Position numbers and translations under genes: made by a program. The notes beneath the pieces are model-generated. The model did not search any database. It saw nothing but the letters and a program-made list of their open reading frames with translations, and was not told the origin of the DNA. 64,000 nucleotides of DNA from Salinimicrobium soli (GTDB taxonomy: Bacteria > Bacteroidota > Bacteroidia > Flavobacteriales > Flavobacteriaceae). Location of the stretch: assembly GCF_048323655.1 (NCBI RefSeq), contig NZ_JBLUWW010000006.1, positions 1 to 64,000 of the forward strand, written 5' to 3'. This document shows positions 48,439 to 56,387 of this stretch, piece by piece (position 1 is the stretch's first letter; every line of letters begins with the position of its first letter).

Positions 48439-50208
48439 ATGAACGTTCAAGATACACTTTCAGTCCAGGTAAAGGAGGCAGTAAAATCCATTTTTAATGT
48501 AGAGCCTGAAACAGTAGAATTTCAGCCTACCAGAAAAGACTTCGAAGGAGATATAACCTTAGTTGTTTTTCCAATGTTGCGTCAGATCAAAACGAGCCCC
48601 GTCAAATTGGGAGAAGCCATTGGAGCATACCTGGTTGAGAATAATAAAGAGATTAAAAAATATAATGTAGTTCAGGGCTTTTTGAATATTGTGCTGGATG
48701 ACCAGTACTACCTGGATTTCTTCAGAAATATGAAGGATAATCCTGATTTTGGAAAAAATTCAAAAGACGGGGAATCTATAATGGTGGAGTACTCTTCACC
48801 AAATACCAATAAACCTCTGCATTTAGGGCACATCAGAAATGTTCTTTTAGGATATTCGGTTTCTGAAATTCTTAAGGCAGCCGGGAAAGAGGTTTATAAA
48901 ACACAGATCATCAATGATCGCGGGATACATATTTGTAAATCGATGTTGGCGTGGCAACGCTTCGGAAATGGAGAAACTCCCGATAGCTCAGGACTCAAAG
49001 GAGACAAGCTGGTGGGGAATTACTATGTTAAATTTGATAAGGCCTATAAAGAAGAGGTATCTTATTTAGTCGCACAGGGAAAATCGGAAGAGGAAGCCAA
49101 GGCAGAAGCGCCAATCCTAAAAGATGCCCAGGAAATGCTCAGGAAATGGGAGGCCGGGGATGCTGAAGTGGTTAAGCTATGGAAAACCATGAACCAGTGG
49201 GTCTATGATGGTTTTGAAGAGACCTATGATAAACTGGGAGTTGATTTTGATAAGAATTACTACGAGAGCAATACGTATCTGCTTGGAAAAGATGTGGTGG
49301 CTGAAGGTCTCGAAAAAGGCATTTTTTACAGGAAAGACGATGGCAGTGTCTGGATCGACCTTACCGATGAAGGGCTGGATGAAAAGATCGTCTTAAGAAG
49401 TGATGGCACCGCGGTTTACATGACCCAGGATATCGGTACCGCTATCCAGCGGGTTCAGGATTTCCATATCAATGGAATGGTCTATACAGTAGGAAATGAG
49501 CAGGATTACCATTTCAAAGTGTTGTTCCTGATCTTGAAGAAACTCGGATATGAATGGGCAGAAAACCTGTATCACCTGAGCTATGGAATGGTGGATCTTC
49601 CCAGTGGGAAAATGAAAAGTAGGGAAGGAACGGTAGTAGATGCCGATGACCTGGTGGAGGAAATGGTGAAGACAGCCGGAGAGATCTCTGAGGAACTTGG
49701 AAAACTGGACGGTTATTCCAAGGAAGAAAAAGAAGAGTTGTACAGGGTAATCGGTCTGGGAGCATTAAAGTATTATATCCTGAAGGTTGATCCTCGGAAA
49801 AGAATACTTTTTAATCCTGAAGAATCGGTAGATTTTCAGGGGAACACAGGTCCGTTCATTCAGTATACCTATGCCCGTATTCAGTCTATACTTAGAAAAG
49901 CGGAATTCGATTATTCCGAAGCAATTACCGATTATACACTGAACGAAAAGGAAAAGGAACTGATAAAACAGTTACAACTTTATCCTGAAACTGTGATGCT
50001 CGCAGCCGACAATCACAGTCCGGCGTTGGTGGCGAATTATACTTACGATCTGGTTAAGGAGTTCAATAGTTTTTACCAGAATGTGACTATTTTGGGAACT
50101 GAAGATGAAACTGAAAAGAAATTCAGAGTACAGTTGTCGAAAGCGGTGGGAGATGTAATAAAATCCTCCTTTAGTCTTTTGGGAATTCTGGTGCCGGAAA
50201 GAATGTAG
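48439..50208 (+). CDS. argS: Arginyl-tRNA synthetase
   Basis: 589 residues. Class I aminoacyl-tRNA synthetase charging tRNA-Arg. The N-terminal additional domain covers residues 1-115; HIGH is HLGH (128-131) in NKPLHLGHIRNVLLG; the KMSKS equivalent is KMKSREGT; the DALR anticodon-binding domain is at the C-terminus (FIQYTYARIQSILRKA, then YDLVKEFNSFYQN). The length matches Bacteroidota enzymes. Downstream of two arginine-type hydrolases, which may reflect shared arginine physiology or chance. Confidence 0.97.
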   Translation: MNVQDTLSVQVKEAVKSIFNVEPETVEFQPTRKDFEGDITLVVFPMLRQIKTSPVKLGEAIGAYLVENNKEIKKYNVVQGFLNIVLDDQYYLDFFRNMKDNPDFGKNSKDGESIMVEYSSPNTNKPLHLGHIRNVLLGYSVSEILKAAGKEVYKTQIINDRGIHICKSMLAWQRFGNGETPDSSGLKGDKLVGNYYVKFDKAYKEEVSYLVAQGKSEEEAKAEAPILKDAQEMLRKWEAGDAEVVKLWKTMNQWVYDGFEETYDKLGVDFDKNYYESNTYLLGKDVVAEGLEKGIFYRKDDGSVWIDLTDEGLDEKIVLRSDGTAVYMTQDIGTAIQRVQDFHINGMVYTVGNEQDYHFKVLFLILKKLGYEWAENLYHLSYGMVDLPSGKMKSREGTVVDADDLVEEMVKTAGEISEELGKLDGYSKEEKEELYRVIGLGALKYYILKVDPRKRILFNPEESVDFQGNTGPFIQYTYARIQSILRKAEFDYSEAITDYTLNEKEKELIKQLQLYPETVMLAADNHSPALVANYTYDLVKEFNSFYQNVTILGTEDETEKKFRVQLSKAVGDVIKSSFSLLGILVPERM

Positions 50209-50258
50209 TAGGAAAGGCAGAAAGTGCTGTTTTTAGGTTTTTGAGAGCCAAATAAAAC

Positions 50259-50289
50259 TTTTCACTTCAGCCTCAAATCATTAAATTTG
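50259..50289 (+). promoter_or_regulatory. Promoter of ffh with 5'-terminal stem-loop
   Basis: TTTT at 50259-50262, 19 nt, TAAATTTG at 50282-50289. The predicted start (about 50293) begins the hairpin CTGCCG (50293-50298) / CGGCGG (50304-50309), then GATTAAATAAACA. Confidence 0.65.
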
Positions 50290-50330
50290 CAACTGCCGTG
50301 AAGCGGCGGGATTAAATAAACAGAGAGAAT

Positions 50331-51659
50331 ATGTTTGATAGTTTAAGCGATAAGTTAGATAATGCCTTACACGTTCTTAAGGGACACGGGCAAATTACAG
50401 AAGTAAACGTAGCCGAAACCTTAAAGGAAGTTAGGCGCGCGCTGGTGGATGCCGATGTTAACTACAAGATCGCAAAGGAGTTTACTAATACCGTTAAAGA
50501 AAAGGCACTGGGACAAAATGTTCTTACTGCTTTAAAACCGGGACAAATGATGGTGAAGCTTGTGAAAGACGAGCTTACCGAGTTGATGGGAGGAGATGCT
50601 GAAGGAATTAATCTTTCGGGAAATCCGTCCATTATTTTAATGTCCGGATTGCAGGGTAGTGGTAAAACAACTTTCTCCGGGAAACTGGCAAACTATCTAA
50701 AGACCAAGAAATCTAAAAAGCCATTATTGGTGGCTTGTGATGTATACCGTCCGGCAGCGATCAACCAGCTGCATGTGGTGGGAGAGCAGATCGATGTTGA
50801 GGTATTCAGTGATGAAGGAAACCAGGATCCGGTCGCTATTTCTAAAGCCGCTATCGCCCACGCTAAAGCGAACGGTCATAATGTGGTGATCATCGATACC
50901 GCAGGACGTTTGGCAATAGATGAGACGATGATGACCGAGATCGCCAATATTCATAAGGCGATCGAACCTCAGGAAACTCTTTTTGTAGTAGACTCCATGA
51001 CCGGTCAGGATGCAGTGAATACTGCAAAGACCTTTAACGAGCGCCTAAACTTCGACGGAGTTATCCTTACTAAGTTAGATGGTGATACCCGTGGTGGTGC
51101 TGCGATCTCTATTAAATCTGTAGTCAACAAACCTATCAAGTTCATTGGTACCGGTGAAAAGATGGACGCTATTGACGTGTTCTATCCTTCCCGTATGGCC
51201 GATCGTATTCTTGGGATGGGGGATGTGGTGTCTCTTGTGGAAAGAGCGCAGGAACAGTATGATGAAGAAGAAGCAAGAAAACTTCAGAAGAAGATCGCCA
51301 AAAATGAATTCGGATTTGATGATTTTCTAAGTCAGCTTCAGCAGATCAAAAAAATGGGGTCAATGAAGGACCTTATGGGAATGATCCCCGGTGCCGGGAA
51401 GATGTTGAAAGATGTGGATATTGATGACGATGCCTTCAAGCATATTGAGGCCATCATCCACTCTATGACTCCCGAAGAGAGATCAAAACCGGCAATGATC
51501 AATGCGAGTCGTAAAAAGAGGATCGGAAAAGGTTCGGGAACTTCTGTGCAGCAGGTGAACCAATTGTTGAAGCAATTCAACCAGATGAGCAAAATGATGA
51601 AGATGATGCAGGGCGGCGGCGGTCGCAAAATGATGCAGATGATGAAGAATATGAAATAA
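50331..51659 (+). CDS. ffh: Signal recognition particle protein Ffh
   Basis: 442 residues. SRP54 GTPase that recognises hydrophobic signal sequences on nascent chains and, with 4.5S RNA and FtsY, targets them to SecYEG. N domain 1-90, G domain with GLQGSGKTT (106-114), DVYRPAAINQL, DTAGRL and TKLDGDTRGGAAIS, and a methionine-rich M domain ending KMMKMMQGGGGRKMMQMM. The SRP RNA gene was not found here. Confidence 0.97.
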   Translation: MFDSLSDKLDNALHVLKGHGQITEVNVAETLKEVRRALVDADVNYKIAKEFTNTVKEKALGQNVLTALKPGQMMVKLVKDELTELMGGDAEGINLSGNPSIILMSGLQGSGKTTFSGKLANYLKTKKSKKPLLVACDVYRPAAINQLHVVGEQIDVEVFSDEGNQDPVAISKAAIAHAKANGHNVVIIDTAGRLAIDETMMTEIANIHKAIEPQETLFVVDSMTGQDAVNTAKTFNERLNFDGVILTKLDGDTRGGAAISIKSVVNKPIKFIGTGEKMDAIDVFYPSRMADRILGMGDVVSLVERAQEQYDEEEARKLQKKIAKNEFGFDDFLSQLQQIKKMGSMKDLMGMIPGAGKMLKDVDIDDDAFKHIEAIIHSMTPEERSKPAMINASRKKRIGKGSGTSVQQVNQLLKQFNQMSKMMKMMQGGGGRKMMQMMKNMK

Positions 51660-51724
51660 GGCAGCAGTTGTGCTGAGGAATATTCATCACAACATTAATT
51701 ATTGCTTACAACACTTTTTGAAAA

Positions 51725-51751
51725 TACATTATCGCTGCTGAAAGGCAGCAG
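51725..51751 (+). promoter_or_regulatory. Possible folD promoter/leader hairpin
   Basis: TACATTAT (51725-51732) is a poor -7 box with TTG at 51702-51704. It is followed by the hairpin CTGCTG (51735-51740) / CAGCAG (51746-51751) and GATTGAATTTT, closely matching the layout of the ffh leader. The folD ATG is about 100 nt downstream. Confidence 0.4.
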
Positions 51752-51838
51752 GATTGAATTTTATATTACACAAGATCATTAATTCTGGAAAGTTCGGAGT
51801 TCAAACTTCTAACTGAAAGCTAAAATCTGAATACTCAA

Positions 51839-52735
51839 ATGACTATCCTCGACGGAAAAAAAGTAAGCAACGAAATTAAGGATGAAATTGCCTTAGAAGT
51901 TCAAAAAATGAAGGAGCGGGGGGAGAAGGTTCCGCACCTCGCTGCTATAATCGTAGGGAATGACGGCGCCAGCCTCACGTACGTTTCCAGCAAAGTAAAA
52001 GCCTGTGAGCGTGTTGGTTTTGAATCCTCCCTTTACAGAATGTCCTCTACCACCAGTGAGCTGGAACTGCTTGCCAAGATCGAGGAGCTTAACCAGAATG
52101 ATGATATCGACGGATTTATTGTACAGCTACCTCTTCCTCCACAGATCAATACTCAAAAAGTACTTTTAGCGGTAGATCCTGACAAGGATGTCGATGGGTT
52201 CCATCCTACCAACTTCGGAAAAATGTCGTTAGATATGACCTCTTTTATTCCGGCTACTCCTTACGGTATCCTTGAATTATTAGAGCGTTATGATATTCCT
52301 ACCAAAGGAAAACACACGGTGGTTATTGGAAGGAGTTACATTGTTGGTAGGCCTATGAGTATTCTTATGGGACGCCAGGGATTCCCCGGAAACTCTACGG
52401 TAACCTTAACTCACGAATTCACTAAGAACATCACCCAGATAACTTCACAGGCCGATATCATTATTATAGCTGTTGGAATTCCAAACTTCCTGAAAGCCGA
52501 AATGATAAAAGATGACGCTGTTATTATTGATGTCGGAATTACCCGTGTGCCTGATGATTCCAAAGAAAGAGGTTATCGCATTGTAGGAGATGTTGATTTT
52601 GAAAATGCGAGTAAAAAGGCTTCTTATATAACTCCAGTTCCAGGCGGGGTTGGTCCTATGACCATAGCGATGCTGCTAAAAAATACCTTGCTGGCAAGAA
52701 CTACTCACAGAGCAAAACAAAAAAAGGTGCATTAG
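51839..52735 (+). CDS. folD: Bifunctional methylene-THF dehydrogenase / methenyl-THF cyclohydrolase
   Basis: 298 residues. Interconverts 5,10-methylene-THF and 10-formyl-THF, feeding purine and formyl-Met synthesis. Signatures: the catalytic lysine in LTYVSSKVKACERVGFES, VQLPLPPQINTQKVL, DKDVDGFHPTNFGKM and the NADP-binding GRSYIVGRPMSILMGR, ending TPVPGGVGPMTIAMLLKNT. Its stop codon lies in the loop of the terminator hairpin. Confidence 0.97.
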   Translation: MTILDGKKVSNEIKDEIALEVQKMKERGEKVPHLAAIIVGNDGASLTYVSSKVKACERVGFESSLYRMSSTTSELELLAKIEELNQNDDIDGFIVQLPLPPQINTQKVLLAVDPDKDVDGFHPTNFGKMSLDMTSFIPATPYGILELLERYDIPTKGKHTVVIGRSYIVGRPMSILMGRQGFPGNSTVTLTHEFTKNITQITSQADIIIIAVGIPNFLKAEMIKDDAVIIDVGITRVPDDSKERGYRIVGDVDFENASKKASYITPVPGGVGPMTIAMLLKNTLLARTTHRAKQKKVH

Positions 52736-52749
52736 ATGCACCTTTTTTT
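52721..52749. terminator. Bidirectional terminator overlapping the folD stop
   Basis: AAAAAGGTGCA (52721-52731) pairs with TGCACCTTTTT (52737-52747); the TAG stop of folD (52733-52735) is in the loop. A/T runs on both sides serve folD and the convergent leftward operon. Confidence 0.85.
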
Positions 52750-53170
52750 ATGCGTTTTTAGCCCGATCAATTTTCCAGTCGAGATAAGTGTGCAGGTCGG
52801 TTTGAATAAAACGGAGCACGATAGTTAAGATCGCAAAATCATCTACATAACCCACTCCGGGAATAAAGTCTGGTACGATATCCATTGGGTTGAAAACGTA
52901 TAGAAGAGCAAAACCTGTTGCGGCAATAATGAACCAGGGCACGATCGTATATTCCCCTTTTTTGTAATCTTTCAGCATTCCGAACATGATCTTACCCAGT
53001 TCGGCGTATTTTTTCATTCCGTAGCCGGAAAGCTTTTTATCGATCTCATCTTTGTTGTCCATAACAACATCTAGATCTCCGTCTTCCACCTTTGTGATTT
53101 CAGACTTCACGAATTTCTCATCGATCTTCTTTTTTGCATCTTCCACTTTTTTCCTGGCATCTTCTAACAT
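52748..53170 (-). CDS. YkvA family (DUF1232) small membrane protein
   Basis: 140 residues. A charged N-terminal half, coiled-coil-like (EDARKKVEDAKKKIDEKFVK), is followed by the DUF1232 core with one or two membrane segments: YTIVPWFIIAATGFALLYVF, NPMDIVPDFIPGVGYVDDFA and ILTIVLRFIQTDL. The NPxDxxPDxxPxxGxxDD signature is clear. The family's function is unknown. Last gene of the leftward operon, 16 bases after the AI-2E family gene. Confidence 0.88.
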   Translation of the reverse strand: MLEDARKKVEDAKKKIDEKFVKSEITKVEDGDLDVVMDNKDEIDKKLSGYGMKKYAELGKIMFGMLKDYKKGEYTIVPWFIIAATGFALLYVFNPMDIVPDFIPGVGYVDDFAILTIVLRFIQTDLHTYLDWKIDRAKNA

Positions 53171-53186
53171 AGCTGAGTTTTTTAAA

Positions 53187-54206
53187 TTATATTTTCTGTT
53201 CTGTCTTTCCGTATTCGTGCTTGTAAATCTTTAAGATAAGCAAAAACAAAGAGACTAACAATGGCCCAAAGATGAGTCCGATGAACCCAAATAGTGGAAC
53301 TCCCACTACTACTCCAAAAAGGGTAATTAAGGGATGCACCTGTGCTAACCGGTTAAGTATATAAAGCCGCAGGATATTGTCTGTCACCCCAACCACTACA
53401 AATCCATAGATCAAAATAAAAATAGCCTGCCAGTCCATTCCCTGCGAAAATAGAAGAATGGCTATGGGCACAATACCTATGGCGGTACCAATAAAGGGCA
53501 CCATGGCACCAATAGAGGTGATCACAAACCAAAATAGAGGATCAGGGACTCCCACTATTAAAAAGCCTATTAGAGCTACAATACCCTGGAAAAATGCCAC
53601 GAGTGGAATACCCAGGGCGTTAGATTTTACCAGTTCATCTCCTTCTTCAGCAATTATCCGCAGATTTTCTTCTCCCAAAGGAATATAGGAGATCATTATT
53701 TTTTTTAGCTCATGCCGGTTCATGAGCATATAGTAGAGCATAAAGTACATGATACCTATGGCAATAAAGGCATTGAAAGTGCCTGCTCCCAGAGACTGCA
53801 GATTATCGGAGAGCCAGTTCGCGACCCTGCTGGAATCAATACTCTGGCTAAGATCATACCCCACGTATCGTTCCAATTCATCTATCTGGTGTTTTATGGC
53901 AGTCAGTACCTTTTCAGAATTGGCAACCGCTTTTCCGATCTTTGAGGTAAGCATGAGAACTGTGAGAGTGATAGGCACCAGAATGCCAACAAAGGAGAGG
54001 AATATTAGAAAGGAGGCGGCAAAAACAGGTTTCCAGCCCCTGTTTACCAGGCGGTTCATAGGTTTCCTTAAAACGATGTGAAGAGTTATAGCTCCAAGTA
54101 CACCGGAGAGATAAGGAACTATTTCCTTAAAGATCAAAACCAGTAAGAAAGCAATTAGAAGTAGTACGAATAATTGTCGTACCAGAGACGGTTTTAATCT
54201 GTTCAT
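53187..54206 (-). CDS. AI-2E (PerM/TqsA) family transporter
   Basis: 339 residues with about eight membrane segments (residues 8-40, 60-85, 145-165, 205-260, 265-330). Signatures of the family: GAMVPFIGTAIGIVPIAILL, the segment VGVTDNILRLYILNRLAQVH and a C-terminal GFIGLIFGPLLVSLFLLIL. Although named for autoinducer-2 export in E. coli TqsA, most members are of unknown specificity, some acting as Na+/H+ antiporters. Part of the seven-gene leftward operon. Confidence 0.9.
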   Translation of the reverse strand: MNRLKPSLVRQLFVLLLIAFLLVLIFKEIVPYLSGVLGAITLHIVLRKPMNRLVNRGWKPVFAASFLIFLSFVGILVPITLTVLMLTSKIGKAVANSEKVLTAIKHQIDELERYVGYDLSQSIDSSRVANWLSDNLQSLGAGTFNAFIAIGIMYFMLYYMLMNRHELKKIMISYIPLGEENLRIIAEEGDELVKSNALGIPLVAFFQGIVALIGFLIVGVPDPLFWFVITSIGAMVPFIGTAIGIVPIAILLFSQGMDWQAIFILIYGFVVVGVTDNILRLYILNRLAQVHPLITLFGVVVGVPLFGFIGLIFGPLLVSLFLLILKIYKHEYGKTEQKI

Positions 54207-54224
54207 TTATATTTGGTTAGGTTG

Positions 54225-54650
54225 TTATTTTGCAAACAACTGGTCGATATTTTTAAAGGCTTTGAATTCAAGGGCATTTCCGCAGGGATCTTTAAAAAAC
54301 ATGGTGGCCTGCTCGCCTACCTGCCCCTCAAACCGGATGTAAGGTTCAATAATGAACAAGATCCCCTTTTTCTTAAGCTCTTCTGCAAAAGTCTGGAAGG
54401 TATCCCACTCCAGGACCACTCCAAAATGCGGAATTGGAACATCTTTGCCATCCACCGGATTACTCGCAGGGGTTTCTGTTCCCGATGGTTTCTTGTAATG
54501 TATGACCAGCTGATGTCCAAAGAAATCAAAATCTACCCAGTGATCACTGCTTCTTCCTTCCTTGCAGTTAAGGGTGTCGCGGTAAAAACTTCTGGCATTC
54601 TCAAGATCATCTACAGGAATGGCAAGGTGGAAAGGTTGAATTTTTTGCAT
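54225..54650 (-). CDS. VOC family (glyoxalase/dioxygenase-like) protein
   Basis: 141 residues, two beta-alpha-beta-beta-beta modules. Module 1 begins IQPFHLAIPVDDLENARSFY with the metal-ligand His in FHLAIP; module 2 shows VPIPHFGVVLEWDTFQTFAE with a second His, and the acidic ligand is probably in GNALEFKAF. Such proteins bind a divalent metal and act on varied small substrates, so no reaction can be named. Two bases upstream in the operon is the DUF7218 gene. Confidence 0.88.
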   Translation of the reverse strand: MQKIQPFHLAIPVDDLENARSFYRDTLNCKEGRSSDHWVDFDFFGHQLVIHYKKPSGTETPASNPVDGKDVPIPHFGVVLEWDTFQTFAEELKKKGILFIIEPYIRFEGQVGEQATMFFKDPCGNALEFKAFKNIDQLFAK

Positions 54651-54652
54651 TT

Positions 54653-54898
54653 TTAGTGGTTCCTCAAGGCTTTAATTAATTCTTTTTTGTTCATTTTGGA
54701 ACGCCCTTTAATTCCCACTTCCTTTGCTTTATCATACAATTCGTCTTTCGTGCGGTCCTCATATTTTTGCGCGTTACCACCTTTTTTCCCTGAATTGGGA
54801 GTATTGGCAATTCTGGCGGCTTTTTCTTTACTGGCCCCTTTATCTCTCAGGGCTTCGTATTGATCTTCGTTCTTGATCCGGTTACTCTGTTTTCCCAT
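54653..54898 (-). CDS. Small DUF7218 / Rho-N-like protein
   Basis: 81 residues, very basic. MGKQSNRIKNEDQYEALRDK with ARIANTPNSGKKGG, then a C-terminal helix-extended-helix of the SAP/Rho-N type (TKDELYDKAKEVGIKGRSKM NKKELIKALR). Such small proteins are widespread in Bacteroidota and other bacteria; nucleic acid binding is suggested by the Rho-N-like element but not shown. Runs into the VOC gene with a two-base gap. Confidence 0.82.
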   Translation of the reverse strand: MGKQSNRIKNEDQYEALRDKGASKEKAARIANTPNSGKKGGNAQKYEDRTKDELYDKAKEVGIKGRSKMNKKELIKALRNH

Positions 54899-54948
54899 TT
54901 TTCTTTTAAAAATAGGAACTTGCTGCTGAAAATTTGCTTAATTCTCTG

Positions 54949-55794
54949 TTAAGATTGCTTTTTGCGGCGATTGATCCTTTTGAAATCCTTAGGATCTTTA
55001 GTGCTGTTTTTAGGGCTTTTTCGCTCCTTTTTTTCCGCTTTTTTGGGTGCCGGCTTCTTGTCAAGAGAAGCTTCTTCAGTTTTTGTGGATTCTCCTGTTA
55101 ATCTGTCCAGTTCATTAAGCTCTTCCGGAGTAAGATGCCTGTATTTGCCCACCGGAACGTCAAGCTCAATATTCATGATCCGGATACGCTTTAGCTTCAC
55201 CACCTCATATCCCAGGTATTCACACATTCTGCGGATCTGGCGGTTCAGTCCCTGCGTGAGAATTATGCGGAAGACAAATTTGCTGATCTGTTCCACCTCA
55301 CACTTTCGGGTAACGGTGTCTAAAATGGGTATTCCATTCGACATTCGTTCAATGAAATCCTGAGTTATTTGCCGGTCTACAGTCACAAGGTATTCCTTTT
55401 CGTGATTGTTGCGGGCCCTAAGGATCTTGTTCACGATATCTCCATCATCGGTAAGCAGAATAAGTCCCTCACTTGGTTTGTCCAGGCGCCCTATAGGAAA
55501 GATGCGGGTGGGGTAGTTGATATAATCAACAATGTTCTTCTTTTCCTTTGGATTCGTAGTACACACGATCCCGATAGGCTTGTAAAAAGCCAGATAAACA
55601 TTATCCTTTTTTGGAGGGGTAATGAGTTCACCATTTACCCTTACTTCGTCTCCCGGGGCCACTTTCGTTCCCATTTCGGGCACCTGTCCGTTGATGGTCA
55701 CACGTCCCTGTTCTATAAGGTCATCGGCCTTACGGCGTGAGCAGTATCCAACTTCGCTGAGGTATTTATTGAGACGGGTAAGGTTATCGGCCAT
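54949..55794 (-). CDS. rluF: 23S rRNA pseudouridine synthase, RluF type
   Basis: 281 residues. N-terminal S4 domain (RLNKYLSEVGYCSRRKADDL) and an RsuA/RluB/E/F-type catalytic domain with Asp105 in GRLDKPSEGLILLT, VCTTNPKEKKNIVDYI and GLNRQIRRMCEYLGYEVVKL. RluF makes pseudouridine at 2604 of 23S rRNA in E. coli; the assignment among RluB/E/F paralogs is by resemblance of RMCEYLGYEV. A Lys/Ser-rich C-terminal extension of about 50 residues (from residue 230) is additional and probably binds RNA. Confidence 0.85.
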   Translation of the reverse strand: MADNLTRLNKYLSEVGYCSRRKADDLIEQGRVTINGQVPEMGTKVAPGDEVRVNGELITPPKKDNVYLAFYKPIGIVCTTNPKEKKNIVDYINYPTRIFPIGRLDKPSEGLILLTDDGDIVNKILRARNNHEKEYLVTVDRQITQDFIERMSNGIPILDTVTRKCEVEQISKFVFRIILTQGLNRQIRRMCEYLGYEVVKLKRIRIMNIELDVPVGKYRHLTPEELNELDRLTGESTKTEEASLDKKPAPKKAEKKERKSPKNSTKDPKDFKRINRRKKQS

Positions 55795-55817
55795 TAAAAT
55801 TATTTTTCTAGTTGAGG

Positions 55818-56372
55818 TTAATCCCAGTCTATCATGAAATATTTGATCTTCGCGTGGTCCGGGATCTGTGACGCCTGGATACGTGCTTGGGTGTCATAGC
55901 GCAATTCGGCAGGAAGTTCTTTTTTGTCAATAGTAACATACACATTCATGTCATCAATAAAGATCACTGCAGCACTTAGGGTATTTTCGATCCTGGAAAT
56001 AGTGTAATTTTCAACAATATCCTTAAAGGTGCTTTCAGTTCCCAGGCCTTTGGCTGTCTTAAAGCGGGGATCCAGAACCTGGATAAAACCTACGGTGCTG
56101 GTAGAATCAAATGCCTGCACAGGTTCCAGCAAAAGTAATTTTTTACCTGTTTTATCATAGATCTCGATCTCATTGTTCTTTCTGAATTCCCCTTCGTTCA
56201 CCTGTTTTACGATGGAATCTTCAGCAAAGACTGAGTCGAGCTGATTGATCTTCACATCTTTGGTTAGCAATCCCACACTGGTAGGACTTATTAAATAAGG
56301 ATCCTGCTCTTTTTCGCAGGCAATGAAAAGACTGGTTGAGGAAATTAGTAGGATAAAAAGGCTTTTACGCAT
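55818..56372 (-). CDS. Uncharacterised lipoprotein
   Basis: 184 residues. Signal peptide with lipobox Cys in LFIACEKEQD. The mature part contains LISPTSVGLLTKDVKINQLD, a beta-rich middle (NNEIEIYDKTGKKLLLLEPV) and LGTESTFKDIVENYTISRIE. No named family recognised. Downstream of the HerA-like gene by 15 bases and upstream of rluF by 23, so it belongs to the leftward operon. An envelope location is expected, in contrast to its cytoplasmic neighbours. Confidence 0.78.
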   Translation of the reverse strand: MRKSLFILLISSTSLFIACEKEQDPYLISPTSVGLLTKDVKINQLDSVFAEDSIVKQVNEGEFRKNNEIEIYDKTGKKLLLLEPVQAFDSTSTVGFIQVLDPRFKTAKGLGTESTFKDIVENYTISRIENTLSAAVIFIDDMNVYVTIDKKELPAELRYDTQARIQASQIPDHAKIKYFMIDWD

Positions 56373-56387
56373 GATTTCTTTGGAATG

